A DNA stretch of 64,000 nt from Saussurea involucrata (taxonomy: Eukaryota > Streptophyta > Magnoliopsida > Asterales > Asteraceae): the NCBI GenBank assembly GCA_033807775.1, contig CM066315.1, forward strand, positions 8,684,501 to 8,748,500, in the 5' to 3' direction. The notes under the pieces were generated by a model. The model worked only from the letters and a program-made list of their open reading frames with translations. It searched no databases and was not told where the DNA came from. Shown here in pieces: positions 1 to 9,934 of the stretch. The position numbers and the translations under genes are program-made. Position 1 is the first letter of the stretch; every line of letters starts with the position of its first letter.

Positions 1-130
1 CCAATTATGCCATTAAACCAATTAGCATATCCAATAAAATCTCTAAAATAAAGAAAATTGAGATTTTGAAGGTTTCTTGTCTTGGGTTCTTAAAAACGTT
101 TTTCCAAATGATGAAAATATGAGAAATAAC

Positions 131-373
131 TACTTCTTCCGTCCCAAAATAAGTGTCTACATTACTATTTTTGTTTGTCCCAAAATAAGTGTCCACTTTC
201 AAAAGTAAATTTTCACTTTTCCATTCTATCCTTATATATGTGATGGATAAATTTTCTCTCTCTATAACTAAGGGTAAAATTGTACTTTGGTTAACTAAAA
301 AGTGTAATAATTGTACACTCCTAAAACTTGTGCATTTTTCATTGTGAACATTTATTTTGGGACAGAAGGAGTA
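131..373. mobile_element. Stowaway-like MITE
   Basis: Both ends carry the inverted repeat TACTYCTTCYGTCCCAAAATAA, starting and ending in TA, which matches Tc1/mariner-derived Stowaway elements. The left end is at 131 and the right end, reverse complemented, at 373. The inside is AT-rich and non-coding. A second copy of the terminal motif lies just inside the left end, near 177-193. Confidence 0.8.
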
Positions 374-1208
374 ATTTTTATTCCATATTTCTAGGAGAGA
401 GAGAGAATCTACAAAATTACATTTTGGAGAGAGAGAATATAATAAATTATTTTCTATACTTTTTAGAGGAGGGAAAACATAAAGTTAATAAATTTTTTTG
501 TCAAGATAAAAAATATATTAAATATTTTAATAATAGAATTTAGTAGTATTTAATGGAATTTATTTTGATGATCTATATTTTCCTTACATATTTTGTAGAA
601 TAATCTAATAAAAATGCTATTAGGTAACTAAAAACAGAATTAATTATGTTTGAGAATTAGTTATATATATTTTGATACAACTGTCATTAAACTTCTATAT
701 CTGCTTATGAAAACTACAAATACTCTATACCAATTAAAATTCCTTAATCCATCAAGATTTTGAAGTTGAAATTGAAGTTTTTGCTTATTTGCCTGTGATA
801 AAAAAAAATAAGAGCATCTTCACTATAGTGATTTATAAAGATATTATTTTTGAACATATTGTATTACTATTATCAACCGAGCAAATTTAGAACTATCATA
901 AAACTTTACAATGATAATGACTAATTAAACTATTTACGTACAAATAAATCCTTTTTATGGATTTTAGTATAATTATTTTAAATCAATAATAAAGATATAA
1001 AAAATACATAAAAACTATTACTTTAAATAATATTCAAGACAAAAATCAAGATTTTTGTAAAACAAACTTCACTTTAACACTAAAATACTAGAAAAAGAAA
1101 AATCTATATCATTTTTATTCTTTTATTAACGGTGTATATTCGAATCACCTTATATATATCTCAACTAATCTTATTACTTCCACAAACAACTAGAAAAATC
1201 CAAAAAAA
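374..1208. other. AT-rich intergenic DNA
   Basis: No coding region, RNA gene or complete transposon was seen. A short GAGCATCTTCA-type MITE terminus occurs near 813, without a partner I could identify. Confidence 0.6.
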
Positions 1209-1214
1209 TCTAAA

Positions 1215-1477
1215 GGGGTGTTTGGAATTGCTTATTTTTTTACTTATTTGCTTATTGATTTTCCACACCGCAAATAAGCTATTTTTAGTGTTTGAATTGA
1301 AAAACAAAAAATGTTTATGAGTTTTTCGCACCACAAATAAATTGTTTTTGATAGATTATTTTATCATAACTTATTTAAAACTGTTTATTTACTTATTTAC
1401 TTTATTATTCCTTTATATAAAATTATTTTTTATCACTACATGTAAGTTATTTTTTAAATAAGCAATCCAAAACACCC
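1215..1477. mobile_element. hAT-like MITE with GGGGTGTTTGG ends
   Basis: The left end GGGGTGTTTGGAATTGCTTA is matched in inverse by AAGCAATCCAAAACACCC at the right end. TCTAAA flanks both sides (1209-1214 and 1478-1483), a probable target duplication. The interior is an imperfect long palindrome with no reading frame. Superfamily assignment is by terminus style only. Confidence 0.65.
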
Positions 1478-1629
1478 TCTAAATCATGAAAACATAATTC
1501 ATGAAACAACAATTAGATCGTTTTGCAACCAAAAATAAATTAAAAGCACATTGCTTTCCTTCTACTTCTAGGAACCAATGTGGGTAGGGTCCTTACTCCT
1601 TACCCATCCTCTTCTCATTGTCTCTTTCT

Positions 1630-1638
1630 CATAAATAC
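1630..1638 (+). promoter_or_regulatory. Candidate TATA box of the LRR kinase gene
   Basis: CATAAATAC lies about 190 bp before the start codon at 1828. It is followed by a leader rich in CCACCA/CTCCAC triplets (1636-1690). The position suits a 5' UTR of roughly 160 bp. No transcript evidence was available. Confidence 0.4.
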
Positions 1639-1827
1639 CACCACCCACCACCACCTTCCTCCTCCACCACCACCACCACCCTCCACCAATTTCATCAACT
1701 ACCCAATGTCTTAATTCAACAATTCTTGATTTCACAAACAAAATCATCGGTCCACACAGTTGTCCATGTACCAGTAGAAGATTCGGCAACTAAAAAAACT
1801 CTCAATCTTCTTTAACAAACACTTAGC

Positions 1828-4467
1828 ATGTTTAATAAACATTGCATCAATGTTGGAGTCTTCTCGATTCTGTTATTTCTCAATTATGCATTTTCTCTCA
1901 CCTCCGATGGTCTCTCTCTCCTCTCCGTAAAATCCGCCGTGGACGGCGGCGCCACCGTGTTGTCCGACTGGAACGACACCGACCCCGACCCGTGTCACTG
2001 GACCGGCGTCACGTGCGCCAACATTTCAGGGGATTCTGACGCACGTGTCGTCGGTCTTGCACTTGCCGGAAGGAATCTCCGGGGGTATATTCCGTCGGAA
2101 CTCGGGAATTTAAAGTATCTCCGGCGACTCAATTTACACGGGAACAGCTTTTACGGCTCAATTCCTGATCCAATCTTCAATGCGACGTCGCTTCATAGTA
2201 TATTCCTTTACAATAACAATCTCTCCGGTAATCTCCCGTCGTCGATGTGCAACCCTAATCGTCTCCAAAACGTCGATTTCTCCCATAATTCACTCTCTGG
2301 AACTATCCAGAAGTTTCTAGGTACTTGTCGGCAGTTACAGCGGCTAATTCTCGCCGGAAACGAATTATCCGGAGAGCTTCCGGCAGGAATATTCCCGGAG
2401 TTAGCGAATTTGGTTCAGCTTGATCTCTCTTCAAATTCTCTCAACGGATCGCTACCTTTAGATATCGGACAATTGAAATCGTTGGCCGGAACCCTAAATC
2501 TCTCATTCAATCATTTCTCCGGTAAGTTGCCGGAATCGTTAGGTGATTTGCCGTTAACCGTTAGTTTTGATCTCCGACACAACAGTTTCACCGGAGAAAT
2601 TCCGCAAACAGGTTCTTTTGCGAATCAAGGACCGACGGCGTTCTTAAACAATCCGTCACTTTGCGGATTTCCGTTGCAAAAAACCTGCCGGAATAATAAT
2701 AATACTCCGGCAACTCCTCCGGGAACACAGAGTTTTACGCCGGCGAATGATGAAGTTGACTCGAAAAAAGGGTTGAAACCGGGTTTAATTATACTAATTT
2801 CAGTGGCGGATGCATTTGGAGTTGCGTTAATTGGATTAATTATTGTTTATTTATATTGGAGAAAAAAAGATTCAAATGGCTGCAGTTGTACCGGAAAACG
2901 CCGATTCGGGGGAAATCAGAAATCTAGGTTTTGTTCCTTCCCTTGTGTAAGTGGATTTCCGAGCACTGATTCCGATGTGGAATCGGAAAAGGGCAGCGGA
3001 GTTAGCGGCGGCGGTGGTAGTGGTGGCGGTGGCGGTGGCTGTGGAGATGGCGGAGAGCTTGTGGCGATTGATAAAGGATTTAGTTTTGAGTTGGATGAGT
3101 TACTGAGAGCTTCTGCTTATGTGTTGGGGAAGAGTGGGTTGGGGATTGTGTATAAAGTGGTGCTCGGAAATGGGATTCCGGTGGCGGTGAGACGGTTGGG
3201 TGAGGGCGGCGAACAGCGGTACAAGGAGTTTACGGCGGAGGTTCAGGCGATTGGGAGGGTGAAGCATCCGAATGTGGTGAAATTGAGAGCTTATTATTGG
3301 GCTCCTGATGAAAAGCTTCTGATCAGTGATTTCATTTCTAACGGCAACTTGGCTTCTGCACTACGTGGTAATAATTTTAATTTTTAGTTTTTTTATTCAC
3401 GATGTATGGTTAAGTTATCTATTCAAAGGACGGGAGACCAATGAATTTGCGGGAGATAAAAAAGAGGGCTGAGTTATTTAACGGTATTTCTGGTATTAAT
3501 TTCTTTGGAGTGACTTAATGGGACAAACGAGCGGTCCTGACTTATTCCATATAGTCATTTTAGCTTAATGATTCAATCATTAAGCCGTAAAGAAACACCC
3601 GTGTATGGTCGATCGAATAAGTTGACTAGACCATTAAGCACATTTAGTTGTAAGTAAACAACTATTGGTGTGTTCGGAATAAGCCAGTCTATTCTTTGGG
3701 TAACAGTCAGGACTGTATACATCTCATCCCTTACAAATACTGCTTTCGAGCAGGATATACTGAGTTTGTTGGTATGGTATTCATGTAACTTTGAATTGAT
3801 ATTGATTTGCTTTTGGGTTGGTTTTATTTATATAGGTCAAGCATCAACGATCCTTTCATGGTACGCGAGACTGAGGATCACGAAAGGAACTGCAAGGGGA
3901 TTGGCGTATCTCCACGAATGTAGTCCTCGAAAATTTGTTCATGGAGACATCAAGCCATCGAACATTCTTCTCGACAACGAGTATCAACCGTACATATCCG
4001 ACTTTGGACTAAATCGTCTTATTAACATCACCGGCAACAACCCTTCGTCGTCCGGCGGCTTCATGGGCGGGGCCCTTCCATACTTAAAGTCAACCCAATC
4101 GGAAAACGTCAACAACTACCGAGCACCTGAAGCCCGCGTCTCAGCCAACCGACCTACACAAAAATGGGATGTTTACTCTTTCGGTGTAGTCTTGCTTGAA
4201 TTGCTAACGGGGAAGTCGCCGGAGCTTTCGTCTCCGACGACCTCGACTTCGACCGAGATCCCGGATCTGGTGAAGTGGGTAAGAAAGGGGTTCGAAGAGG
4301 AAACTCCGCTATCGGATATGGTGGATCCGACGTTGCTTCAAGAAGTACACGCAAAAAAGGAAGTGCTAACAATGTTTCACTTAGCCCTTGCATGTACTGA
4401 ACGGGACCCTGATATTCGACCCCGAATGAAAACAGTCTCTGAGAATCTTGAAAGGATAAGAACATAA
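1828..4467 (+). CDS. LRR receptor-like protein kinase, LRR-III/ZAR1-like
   Basis: Two exons, 1828-3367 and 3836-4467, joined by a phase-1 GT-AG intron of 468 bp, give 723 aa. Order: signal peptide (about 1-23), LRR N-terminal cap ending in the DPCHWTGVTC motif, about seven LRRs (75-275), membrane segment (about 318-343), a Gly-rich juxtamembrane stretch near 390-407, and the kinase domain from about 417. The P-loop is GKSGLGIVYK. The beta-3 motif is VAVRR with Arg455 where Lys is usual, HRD is HGD (549-551), DFG is present (569-571) and the APE motif reads RAPEA. This architecture is that of the ZYGOTIC ARREST 1-like plasma-membrane kinases, in which VAVRRL and HGD are usual. The ATG is the first in frame and begins the signal peptide. 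Role: perception or scaffolding at the plasma membrane; ligand unknown. An in-frame stop soon after 3367 excludes reading through the intron. Confidence 0.93.
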
Positions 4468-4783
4468 GTCAACTTTACGGTGTGAAGAGTTGACTTGTGT
4501 TTTTTTGGGTTGGTGATGAGCAAGTTGTAGTTATATTTTTTAATTTTTGTGGTGTAACAGCAAATCATATTTTTGGTGAATTGGGGTTGAAAAAACCTCT
4601 TATATTTTATATGGAAGGAAAAGTGAATTTTATGAAATTTCTTGTTCAGTTTAGTTGGTATATTAGACTCATTTGGTTTGGTTTGACTATTTATCATCAA
4701 GAATGTTTGTTATGGTTTTATATAATTTCCTATATTTTATCTTACAAAATTAATATTTCAAATATTAAGCATTTTATGAAATT
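4468..4783. other. 3' flank of the LRR kinase gene
   Basis: AT-rich sequence that probably contains the 3' UTR. No further gene or repeat was recognised. Confidence 0.5.
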
Positions 4784-5142
4784 TAAGGCATGTTTGATTT
4801 ATGGGATTGGATTGGATTGAATTGGATTTGGAATTGAATTTTACTATAATCTCGTATTTAATTTGAAGAATTTTATCGCATGATTTAATTAAATCCCATA
4901 AACTCAAGATTGTGAAATCTCACAAGGATGGTTGGTTTGAATTTGTATGTAATAATGTTTTATAATATATTAAAAAACACTTGTTTTTAATAATTAATTA
5001 ATAAAAACATAATCTAATTATTTTTATAAATTATTAATTTATATAGAAATTCAATTCCAAATCCTTCTAAATTCTTCAATTCCAAATTGTTCCACGAAAT
5101 CCAAATCTCTCAAAATCATTCTATCAAACCAAACGTCTTATA
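4784..5142. mobile_element. MITE with TAAGRCATGTTTG ends
   Basis: The left end TAAGGCATGTTTGATTTATG pairs in inverse with the right end CAAACCAAACGTCTTA. The same left end recurs in inverted form at the right end of the 12475-12786 repeat, so two copies of one family flank the Copia insertion region. The interior is AT-rich and non-coding. Confidence 0.55.
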
Positions 5143-5557
5143 AGAGCCTGTTTGGTTTGATGAAATATTTTTGAACAATTTGGATTGTCTAGAAGGATTT
5201 GAGATCTTTAATATGTTTGGTTTGTAAGATTTGGAATGGAATTGAATTATATTCTTTCAGTAGACGTTTGGTTCAAATAATGGAATTTGGTGGAATTGAA
5301 ATTCATCAAAAAAATTTGACTTTAAAGGAAATGGAATGAAATTTGACCATGCATTTGGTTTACAGGAATTGGAATGTAATCACACAAACAAATATAAATA
5401 TGCATCTGTCGGGGTGGGATGACAATTGTGATGACGACAATAATGGTGTGGTGGTGTTGGGGATGGGTAGGTGGGGTGGAACGATCAGATCACTCAACCG
5501 TGGAATTCGATGGAATCCAATCAATACATTACGCAAACCAAACATCACTAAGGAATT
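5143..5557. repeat. Left part of a MITE split by the Copia element
   Basis: It begins ATAAGAGCCTGTTTGGTTTG. The matching inverse end AACCAAACAACCCCTTATAAG lies at about 12456-12477, on the other side of the Copia element. The retroelement therefore landed inside this repeat. GAATT at 5553-5557 is the left target duplication. Confidence 0.6.
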
Positions 5558-6392
5558 TGTCAGGATCGAATCTTAACAAGACAATAAACACTTAGAATTC
5601 AGAAGTAAAGAATCTGCGGAAAAGAACTTTAATTCTCACAATCAAGAACAATGTAACAGAAAATTCACCACTTTGTGTATTCACTAAATCGACTCACAAG
5701 ATTACAACTAAACCTCAATCTTGTTGAACATGCTCAACAAGACGACTTCTACTTCTCTAGAAATAGGGTTCTTAAACCTTGAGGTTAATTCTCTCTAAAA
5801 CACAATTGAATTCTTTTTCACACGTATATTATTTTCTCTTCTATCTCGTCTATTCTAATAGCTATCTATCAATACTATTTATACACCATAATTACAGGAT
5901 AACTATCAAAAAATAAATGATCTTCAGAATATTCTTTTAAGCATATCTTCAATCGTTCCATCTTTATCTCCTTCAATCTCGCATTCCATGTTCTGATCCC
6001 AAACAGTATTAACTTCATTCTTCTCAAGCAGTACTAATAATCTTTCAGCAGTAGTAATGTTTGATATGCCTAAGCAGTACTAACAGTTTTCGTAAGACAT
6101 CAGCAGTACTAACTTTTGATCAGCAGCATTAATGATATTCCAGCAGTAGTAATATACCAGCAGTATTAACTTTGTTCAGCAGTATTAACCATGTACCAGC
6201 AGTAGTAACTTGTCTAGCAGTACTAATCATGTTCTTGCAGCATTAATGACTCAGCAGTACTAACCTTGAACTAGCAGTAGTATCTTTGTTCTGGCAGCAC
6301 TAACATTGATCTGGCAGTACTAACTTGATCTGGCAGTAGTAATGTTGTTCTGGCAGTACTAACCATACTTAGCATATCTTCAGTTCCCAACA
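5558..6392 (-). repeat. 3' LTR of the Copia element
   Basis: 835 bp, nearly identical to 11564-12398. The U3 part holds 18 copies of a GCAG-TAAC motif (6004-6366), and a TATAAATA box lies at 5876-5883 on the minus strand. It starts directly after the polypurine tract. Confidence 0.95.
6004..6366. repeat. GCAGYAYTAAC motif array in the LTR U3
   Basis: Eighteen copies of a 10-12 bp core (GCAGTACTAAC, GCAGTAGTAAT, GCAGCATTAAT and close forms). The CAG of each unit begins at 6004, 6029, 6049, 6075, 6104, 6124, 6144, 6161, 6180, 6200 and so on to 6354, mostly 20 bp apart. Sequence between cores varies more than the cores. The other LTR has the same array at 12010-12372. Confidence 0.92.
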
Positions 6393-6405
6393 ATCTCCCC
6401 CTAAC
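6393..6405 (-). other. Polypurine tract of the Copia element
   Basis: On the minus strand GTTAGGGGGAGAT directly abuts the TGTTGGG start of the 3' LTR, as expected for plus-strand priming. Confidence 0.88.
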
Positions 6406-6455
6406 TTGACTTTTCAGGATGAGAAGTTAAGTTCTTCAGATGATGCTTCCAAAAC

Positions 6456-9182
6456 CTAATCATCAACGCATAAATTTGGATCCAATCCCAGACTTTGATT
6501 GAGAATCCTTTTTACAAGGTATCTTGCCATCTTAGAGTCTTTGTCACTCACCAACTTAGCATGCAGCATTCCATTCAACTTTTTCATGTTGTGCTTGTAT
6601 ACAACATCCACCAAATAATATTCATGAAATGTATTGTCAAGAGAGATGACATACACTCCACAATTCTCAATGAGCATCCAGTTGGTAATGACTTGAAAAT
6701 TCCTTGCCATCAAATACTGAACTGCTTCTGGTTTGAACATTAAGCACAAGTATTCAAGAACCATCTTGGTAATAGACATACCTTGCTCTGTCAGCATGTT
6801 TCCATATAGCCTCATTCCCACCTTGAACATCTCTTCCAAGTCAGATCTAGAGCATGTTCTGATAAGTTTTCCCCAAGTAGGACAAACTTCAAACTTTCCA
6901 TCTGCCCTTTTGATTCTGATCAACTCCTTTCTTCCAGCTTTCAATGTGTCCCAGAAGATGATCTCAGGAGGCATGGAAGACAATGGTGTAGTCTTGATTG
7001 GATTAGTATCAACCACAGTTATATACACATCACATTGAGCATTTGATTGTGATTGTACATTGCTTGGTTGACCTGATGAAGTTGCCACTTCTTCTTCAGC
7101 AACTTTTGGATCAGATTTCTCTTTCACTGCTTCCTCCTGGGCTTCTTCTACAGTTGGATCCACCCTTGGCTTCTTTACATCTTTCTTCTTTGAGGCTATT
7201 GTCATTGTTCTTGGCCTCTTTGTTCTTTTGAAAGATTTAACAGCTTCAGGAGTGGTTTCAGCTGTTTCTTCTTTGTGGCTTTTAGCAGCACTAACAGTTT
7301 CTGCTGCCTTTTGTTTTTCAGCAGCAGTAACCATTTCTACTGCTATAGCTGTTACTGCTTCTTTTATGACCTTTAATACTGCTGCTTCGACACTGTCCTT
7401 CACAATCCCATATATCTCTTCATCAATCTCTGCTTTAGTTACTGTAGGAACAGATTCTGCTTTCTTCTCACTTTCAGATATTGCTGCTTCAGTCTTAGAT
7501 ACTGCAGCATTATATGTTTCTACTGCTGGTTCTGTTTCTACTTCTTTTGCAACCTCAGCAGCAGTAACGGTTTCTGCTGCTGTTTCTGTTTCTGCTTCCT
7601 TTGTAATATCTGCAGCCTCCTCAGTCTCCCCCTCAACCTTATACTCATACTCCCCCTCAATGTTTGCATCCTCCATGTTTAGATCAGAGTCTAACTCCCC
7701 CTTTTTGGAAGCATCATTGGTAGGGTTTCTTCTCCTAAGGACAAACTGAGCTTTCTTCTTTCTGTGCATCAACTTAGTGATCATCTTCCTTTGCTTCTCA
7801 AGCTGTGAGTTTTGATAGAGGACCACTTTCTTGAGTTCATCAATTTCCTTTTTCTGATCCATGACCTCAATGTTGATATTTGCAATAGTTTCCATCAATT
7901 CCTCGTACGTATATCTATCCTCACCCTGTTTAGGAGTTTTTACCTCCCTTAAAGGATCATTGGAAGTTTTAGCAGGTGTCTCTTGCCTAGCAAAAGCACT
8001 ACCTACCCCCTTGGTTTCTTGGCACCTGGGACCTCTGGATGATTTCTCACCCTGAGTTGCCGTGAGGAAGGTCTTAGTTATTTTACCACTGGCCTTCTCT
8101 TTGCTAGCAGAAGTAGTGGCAGCCTTGCGACTCACATGCTCAACCTTCTCCTTAGTGAGCACCTTCTTGGGGTTGGGAGACACCCCTGTGGTTTCCCTTT
8201 CGATATTCTCCATTGGAGAATGCTCCAACAGAGGGCTTAAAGGCTTCGGGCTCTTAGAAGATACATCAAGGGAAGGAACCTTGTGTACCTTTCTTCTTTC
8301 AAACTTTTTAGTTATTGTGGGAGTGGCTCGTTCAAGAATGGACTGAGGGATGTCTTTTGTGATGGAAGGTTGTGATTGGTCATCAGTGGGTGTGTCTAAT
8401 GAGGGCCTTGACCCTGATGCCATACCTTCAGGTGTGTGGGACACAACCATCATTGTAGAGAACAATGGTGTGTCAACTCCTTCCGAGTCCCTAGGAAGTC
8501 TTTTCATATTTGAAAAAACCTTCCCTTTAGGGGGTTTTGGCACATATACCTCATCAAACTGAGGTAATTCCGTCAATTCCTTAGTTATCACTTCTTGAAC
8601 AAACCTTGGATACATATAAAACCGCTTTTTGGATTCCAGGTTTGATACAAGATCATTGAATAGCATTTGAGAAAAATTAAACTTCCTGTTAGTGGCTAAG
8701 CAGACTAGAGCATAAGCAATAGTACTGCTGAACTCACTCCATCCAGTAGTTTTCTTTGAAATACAATGCATTAGGGTATGAACAAAGAATCTCCATTGAG
8801 TAAAAAACTTTGACTTGTAGAATTTAAAAACTCCAATGGGACCTTCATACCCCATTCTTTGTAAAGTTGAGAAGAGTTCTTCATTGGGAATAGAAGATAT
8901 ACCTGAGGCATCATCTAGTCGAAGAGTGATGCGAATGAGTTCTTCTGAAACTTTCAAGGGTTTGTCACATACCCTTGTTTGAATGACTTTATGCCCATCT
9001 TCGGATTCTACGGTGGCATTGGCCCAGAATTGCGTCTGATGCTCGATGTATATTGTCGGATTCACCGTTAGGGCATACGAAATATGAGTGGACTTGAGAA
9101 AATCCACAATTTCATGAAATCCTTCGGCCTGCTTCGGCTTCTGAAGCATTGCAATCTCATTATGCTCGTCGACAAACTCCAT
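6456..9182 (-). CDS. Accessory ORF of Copia element (plant transposon domain)
   Basis: 908 aa from the ATG at 9182. The N-terminal 230 residues contain the conserved stretch FHEIVDFLKSTHISYALTVN and later NRKFNFSQMLF and MYPRF. I recognise this domain from accessory ORFs of Asteraceae retroelements (putative plant transposon protein domain). A basic, proline-rich linker follows, then a coiled coil at about 425-475, an Ala/Glu/Thr/Val-rich low-complexity part at about 520-640 with VTAAE/VSAAK repeats, a Lys-rich stretch and a C-terminal globular part (about 715-908). It has no RT, integrase or protease motif. It sits between the pol remnant and the 3' LTR, the position of env-like ORFs in Sirevirus-type Copia elements. 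The frame is open throughout, unlike most relics here. Function unknown. Confidence 0.85.
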   Translation of the reverse strand: MEFVDEHNEIAMLQKPKQAEGFHEIVDFLKSTHISYALTVNPTIYIEHQTQFWANATVESEDGHKVIQTRVCDKPLKVSEELIRITLRLDDASGISSIPNEELFSTLQRMGYEGPIGVFKFYKSKFFTQWRFFVHTLMHCISKKTTGWSEFSSTIAYALVCLATNRKFNFSQMLFNDLVSNLESKKRFYMYPRFVQEVITKELTELPQFDEVYVPKPPKGKVFSNMKRLPRDSEGVDTPLFSTMMVVSHTPEGMASGSRPSLDTPTDDQSQPSITKDIPQSILERATPTITKKFERRKVHKVPSLDVSSKSPKPLSPLLEHSPMENIERETTGVSPNPKKVLTKEKVEHVSRKAATTSASKEKASGKITKTFLTATQGEKSSRGPRCQETKGVGSAFARQETPAKTSNDPLREVKTPKQGEDRYTYEELMETIANINIEVMDQKKEIDELKKVVLYQNSQLEKQRKMITKLMHRKKKAQFVLRRRNPTNDASKKGELDSDLNMEDANIEGEYEYKVEGETEEAADITKEAETETAAETVTAAEVAKEVETEPAVETYNAAVSKTEAAISESEKKAESVPTVTKAEIDEEIYGIVKDSVEAAVLKVIKEAVTAIAVEMVTAAEKQKAAETVSAAKSHKEETAETTPEAVKSFKRTKRPRTMTIASKKKDVKKPRVDPTVEEAQEEAVKEKSDPKVAEEEVATSSGQPSNVQSQSNAQCDVYITVVDTNPIKTTPLSSMPPEIIFWDTLKAGRKELIRIKRADGKFEVCPTWGKLIRTCSRSDLEEMFKVGMRLYGNMLTEQGMSITKMVLEYLCLMFKPEAVQYLMARNFQVITNWMLIENCGVYVISLDNTFHEYYLVDVVYKHNMKKLNGMLHAKLVSDKDSKMARYLVKRILNQSLGLDPNLCVDD

Positions 9183-9305
9183 AATCGTTGTGCTTCCTGA
9201 GGATTTGTAAAGAAAACACAGAGATTCTAGGGAGAAGGGGTTAGAACGAGAGAGAGAAGAAGTTAATGCGAAGAGTCGTTATGAACTTTGGCGGGCAAAC
9301 AGGGG

Positions 9306-9313
9306 TATTTATA
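9306..9313 (-). promoter_or_regulatory. TATA box upstream of the accessory ORF
   Basis: On the minus strand CTATAAATACC lies about 124 bp before the ATG at 9182. A CT-rich leader follows it, and the 9313-9695 motif array lies immediately upstream. This looks like an internal promoter that would give the ORF its own transcript. Confidence 0.6.
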
Positions 9314-9695
9314 GCAGTATTTGCCCTAGATTTTCAAAAGAAGTATTAACGACATACGCAGTATTAACCACGAAGCAGTATTAACTACTTATTGGCAGTA
9401 TTAACTGTGCACTAGCAGTATTAACTGCAAAGCAGTATTAACTACTGAGCAGTATTAACTACACAAGCAGTATTAACTACTCATTGGCAGTATTAACTGT
9501 GCACTAGCAGTATTAACTACTGAGCAGTATTAACTGCAAAGCAGTATTAACTACTCATTGGCAGTAGAAAATATGTACTAGCAGTAGAAACTCTGCACTG
9601 GCAGTAGTAACTCTGCACTAGCAGTAGTAACTCTGCACTAGCAGTAGTAACTCTGCATTAGCAGTAGTAACTCTGCACTGGCAGTAGTAACTATA
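9313..9695. repeat. GCAGTATTAAC motif array between pol stub and accessory ORF
   Basis: About 20 units with cores GCAGTATTAAC (left part) and GCAGTAGTAACTCTG (right part). Spacing is 17 or 20 bp, for example CAG starts at 9359, 9376, 9396, 9416, 9433, 9450, 9468, 9488 and 9508. From 9562 onward the spacing is strictly 20 bp. The core is that of the LTR array. Confidence 0.93.
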
Positions 9696-9920
9696 CTTGC
9701 ACTTTGCAGCATTTGTCAAATCCTCAAATGTCATCTTACCTTCTGACACATCACCTTTACCACTTATCTTACCTCCTGCAAGATTATTCCCAAAAGCAAC
9801 ATGTCCTCCATCAATTCTTTTGAAATTCTTGAGGCAGGACATGTTACCTGTCATGTGCCAGGAGCAACCACTATCAACATGCCAGATGCTCTTTCCCTTG
9901 AGCTGTTGGTTGCCCTGCAC
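9618..9920 (-). pseudogene. Copia aspartic protease stub
   Basis: Starting just after the gag stop and in another frame, the stretch KSIWHVDSGCSWHMTGNM carries the Copia protease DSG motif followed by HMTG. Family-like sequence continues to about EGKMTFEDL near 9715, then the frame runs into the 20-bp motif array and stops. The rest of the protease and all of integrase, RT and RNase H are missing. The junction of pol and array marks the deletion. Confidence 0.85.
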
Positions 9921-9934
9921 ATCTGATAAATCAA

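Noticed and set aside
1568..1815. Gly/Trp-rich and Pro/Thr-rich ORFs before the LRR kinase
   Set aside because: Both strands of a CCACCA-rich leader are open; no homology and no room for a gene before 1828.
3368..3835. LRR kinase as a pseudogene, because the first ORF stops within the kinase domain
   Set aside because: A clean GT-AG intron with matching phase restores the conserved kinase sequence, and ZAR1-like kinases commonly have an intron at this place.
6004..6366. CRISPR-like look of short repeats with varying spacers
   Set aside because: The cores are only 10-12 bp, spacers 8-10 bp, and they lie in a plant retrotransposon LTR. No cas genes and no dyad repeats of CRISPR size are present.
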